Shown in pieces: positions 31,558 to 32,830 of a DNA stretch of 32,830 bases. Position numbers and translations under genes: made by a program. This stretch comes from Floccifex porci (GTDB taxonomy: Bacteria; Bacillota_I; Bacilli_A; Erysipelotrichales; Erysipelotrichaceae). The notes beneath the pieces were generated by a model that was given only the letters and a program-made list of their open reading frames with translations, did not search any database and was not told where the DNA came from. The first letter of the stretch is position 1. The number at the start of each line of letters is the position of its first letter. The DNA is taken from positions 1-32,830 of the forward strand of contig NZ_VUMM01000020.1 of assembly GCF_009696175.1 (NCBI RefSeq), read 5' to 3'.

Positions 31558-32673
31558 TTATTTATCCCATTCAAACCCATTCCAGCAAAGTTTTCCGGTA
31601 TATTCTTTTAATTTTTCTTCCCCATTCAATACACGAATAGCACCGGCAGCCATAGCTTCCATTTCAAATTCTCCTGGATATGCGAAAACAGGAGCGATGA
31701 ATGAACAAGTCTGACGAATCTGTTGTACCAGATCTTCGCTATAAACCATTCCTCCACCTAATAATATTCCATCGACTTTTCCGTGTAAAACCGCCGCCAT
31801 AGAACCAATGCATTTTTCAATCTGATAAATCATGGTATTCCATACCATTTTTGCATAGGAATCCCCTTCGCTTGCTCGTTTTGTCAATTCTTTGGCATCG
31901 GATATTCCTAAATGACTCACAAAACCACCCGATTTTGTTAAAAGAGGTTTGATATCATCTACTGTATATTGATTCTGTTTCATATAATTTAAAACATCCG
32001 CTACCGCAATGCTTCCACAGCGAGTTGGGGCCATAGGTCCTTCTCCCATCACAATATCAAACCCATCAATCATTTTTCCTTCTCTATGAGCCGAAACAGA
32101 AATTCCTCCTCCAATATGACAGACAATCAGATTGGTTTCTTCATACTTTTTATGTAAAACATTTTTCGAATGACGAATTGCAGTTTCTTTTAAATTTAAA
32201 GAATGTAAATGAATAATTCGATTGACTCCTTTGATTCCTGTCATTCTTGCCAGATCCTGTAATTCATCTACATCTGGTGGATTCACAACCATCGCCTGTT
32301 TTCCATACTGGTCAGCAAAATCCTTAGCCAGCTGAGGTCCTAAAGAAGCTGGATGAATCACTCCGTTCTGCATATTTCTGGCATGTTCATACATCAGATC
32401 ACTGACTAAATATGTACCTCCCTGACAGGCAAGAAGTCCTCCTCCTCTTCCAACAAAAACATCCACATCTTCCAAAGATATGTCAGCTTCTTCTAATAAA
32501 TCTAAAATCATATTTCTACGGTAAGGAAGCTGATCCGAAATTTTATTATATTTCGCCAGTTCACTAGCATCGTGGGCTACATTTTTTGAATACAAACAGG
32601 TCTCATTTTCAAATAACGCAATCTTTGTGGAAGTGGATCCAGGATTAATTGTTAACACTTTATATGTTTTCAT
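31558..32673 (-). CDS. buk: Butyrate kinase
   Basis: A 371-residue acyl kinase of the acetate kinase/ASKHA superfamily. It makes butyrate (or another short branched acid) and ATP from the acyl phosphate. Motifs: VLTINPGSTSTKIALF (phosphate loop), VGRGGGLLACQGGTYLVSD, the adenosine-side CHIGGGISVSAHREGKMIDG, and GEGPMAPTRCGSI, all typical of Buk rather than AckA. The ATG at 32673 has AAAGGATC 8-15 bases upstream; an earlier ATG at 32688 lacks a ribosome site. The usual partner gene for phosphotransbutyrylase is not seen because an IS3 end lies 30 bases upstream. First visible gene of a five-gene operon. Confidence 0.95.
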   Translation of the reverse strand: MKTYKVLTINPGSTSTKIALFENETCLYSKNVAHDASELAKYNKISDQLPYRRNMILDLLEEADISLEDVDVFVGRGGGLLACQGGTYLVSDLMYEHARNMQNGVIHPASLGPQLAKDFADQYGKQAMVVNPPDVDELQDLARMTGIKGVNRIIHLHSLNLKETAIRHSKNVLHKKYEETNLIVCHIGGGISVSAHREGKMIDGFDIVMGEGPMAPTRCGSIAVADVLNYMKQNQYTVDDIKPLLTKSGGFVSHLGISDAKELTKRASEGDSYAKMVWNTMIYQIEKCIGSMAAVLHGKVDGILLGGGMVYSEDLVQQIRQTCSFIAPVFAYPGEFEMEAMAAGAIRVLNGEEKLKEYTGKLCWNGFEWDK

Positions 32674-32703
32674 AGTTGATCCTTTCATAAAATCCCCAAT
32701 TTC

Positions 32704-32830
32704 TGATATGTACCCAATATTCTGGACATACGTTAATTTGAATTGAGTTTAACACATGGATGTTTCTCTGTATACAACAGGAGGCATCCATTTTGTTTTG
32801 GATTGAATTCTTTTGTTGTTATAGTAATAG
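32704..32830 (-). mobile_element. Right end of a second IS3-family copy, inverted (partial)
   Basis: Bases 32704-32827 are the exact reverse complement of 1-124. The element end starts at TGATATGTACCC (32704) and the OrfB tail is read on the minus strand. Position 32703 and beyond differ from the flank at the left end, which fixes the boundary. The rest of the element is outside the window. Confidence 0.8.
32749..32829 (-). CDS. IS3-family transposase OrfB, C-terminal 26 residues (partial)
   Basis: The minus strand reads YYYNNKRIQSKTKW followed by MPPVVYRETSMC and a stop, identical to the tail encoded at 2-79 with one more residue visible. The transposase is transcribed toward the buk gene, so read-through from the element could reach buk. 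Confidence 0.75.
   Translation of the reverse strand, partial: YYYNNKRIQSKTKWMPPVVYRETSMC

Noticed and set aside
1-32830. CRISPR array or phage region
   Set aside because: No regularly spaced repeats, and no capsid, terminase, portal, holin or lysin-like proteins were seen.

Overview
This is a low-GC Gram-positive (Firmicutes/Bacillota) chromosomal segment. Supporting signs are AGGAGG ribosome sites, CIRCE, Mn2+ and ZTP riboswitches, a CsbB/GtcA/YfhO-like glycosylation set and a fused FeoA-FeoB. The gene style suggests a gut Erysipelotrichia-like anaerobe, but that placement is inference. Both window ends stop inside the same end of an IS3-family element, in opposite orientation: 124 bp perfect inverted repeat, each encoding the last residues of OrfB. 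The window therefore looks like the unique stretch between two IS3 copies, probably an assembly contig.

Layout. 1-3580: an XRE regulator, thioredoxin, a Cof-type HAD phosphatase, and a Mn2+ riboswitch driving mntP and a cation/Ca2+ exchanger gene. 3594-13050: an accessory island. It has a complete ISL3-family element on the left and a diverged ISL3-family right-end remnant on the right. Between them lie a lipoprotein esterase, a beheaded LacI-type regulator, and an AAA/DUF4143 ATPase gene split by a three-recombinase (RIT-type) element. 13059-18265: a CIRCE-controlled Hsp20, a membrane-anchored propeller/coiled-coil protein downstream of feoAB, tRNA-Leu(CAG), and a flavodoxin. 18326-22786: fhs behind a ZTP riboswitch, then the purD-purB pair. 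22848-28484: a two-component system divergent from a gtrA/GT2/yfhO glycosylation operon. 28491-32673: a tight operon of butyrate kinase, a membrane protein, an MBL-fold hydrolase, an Sfp-type phosphopantetheinyl transferase and an OFA-type transporter, with an IS3 end about 30 bp upstream of buk.

The most notable object is the RIT-type element at 8305-11789. Three overlapping tyrosine recombinase genes lie between 92-bp inverted repeats (91/92 identical). The element sits exactly in the Walker A (P-loop) codons of the ATPase gene and is flanked by a 6-bp direct repeat CGGAAA. Joining the two halves without the insert restores a 404-residue reading frame with an intact GIRRCGKS P-loop. Joining the two element ends would give a symmetric recombinase core site around CGGAAA.

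Working together: metal handling is prominent (Mn2+ efflux under a Mn2+ riboswitch, Fe2+ uptake). One-carbon/purine genes (fhs, purD, purB) cluster with a ZTP sensor. The envelope glycosylation genes are probably controlled by the adjacent two-component system through two tandem TTCTTNAGAA sites.
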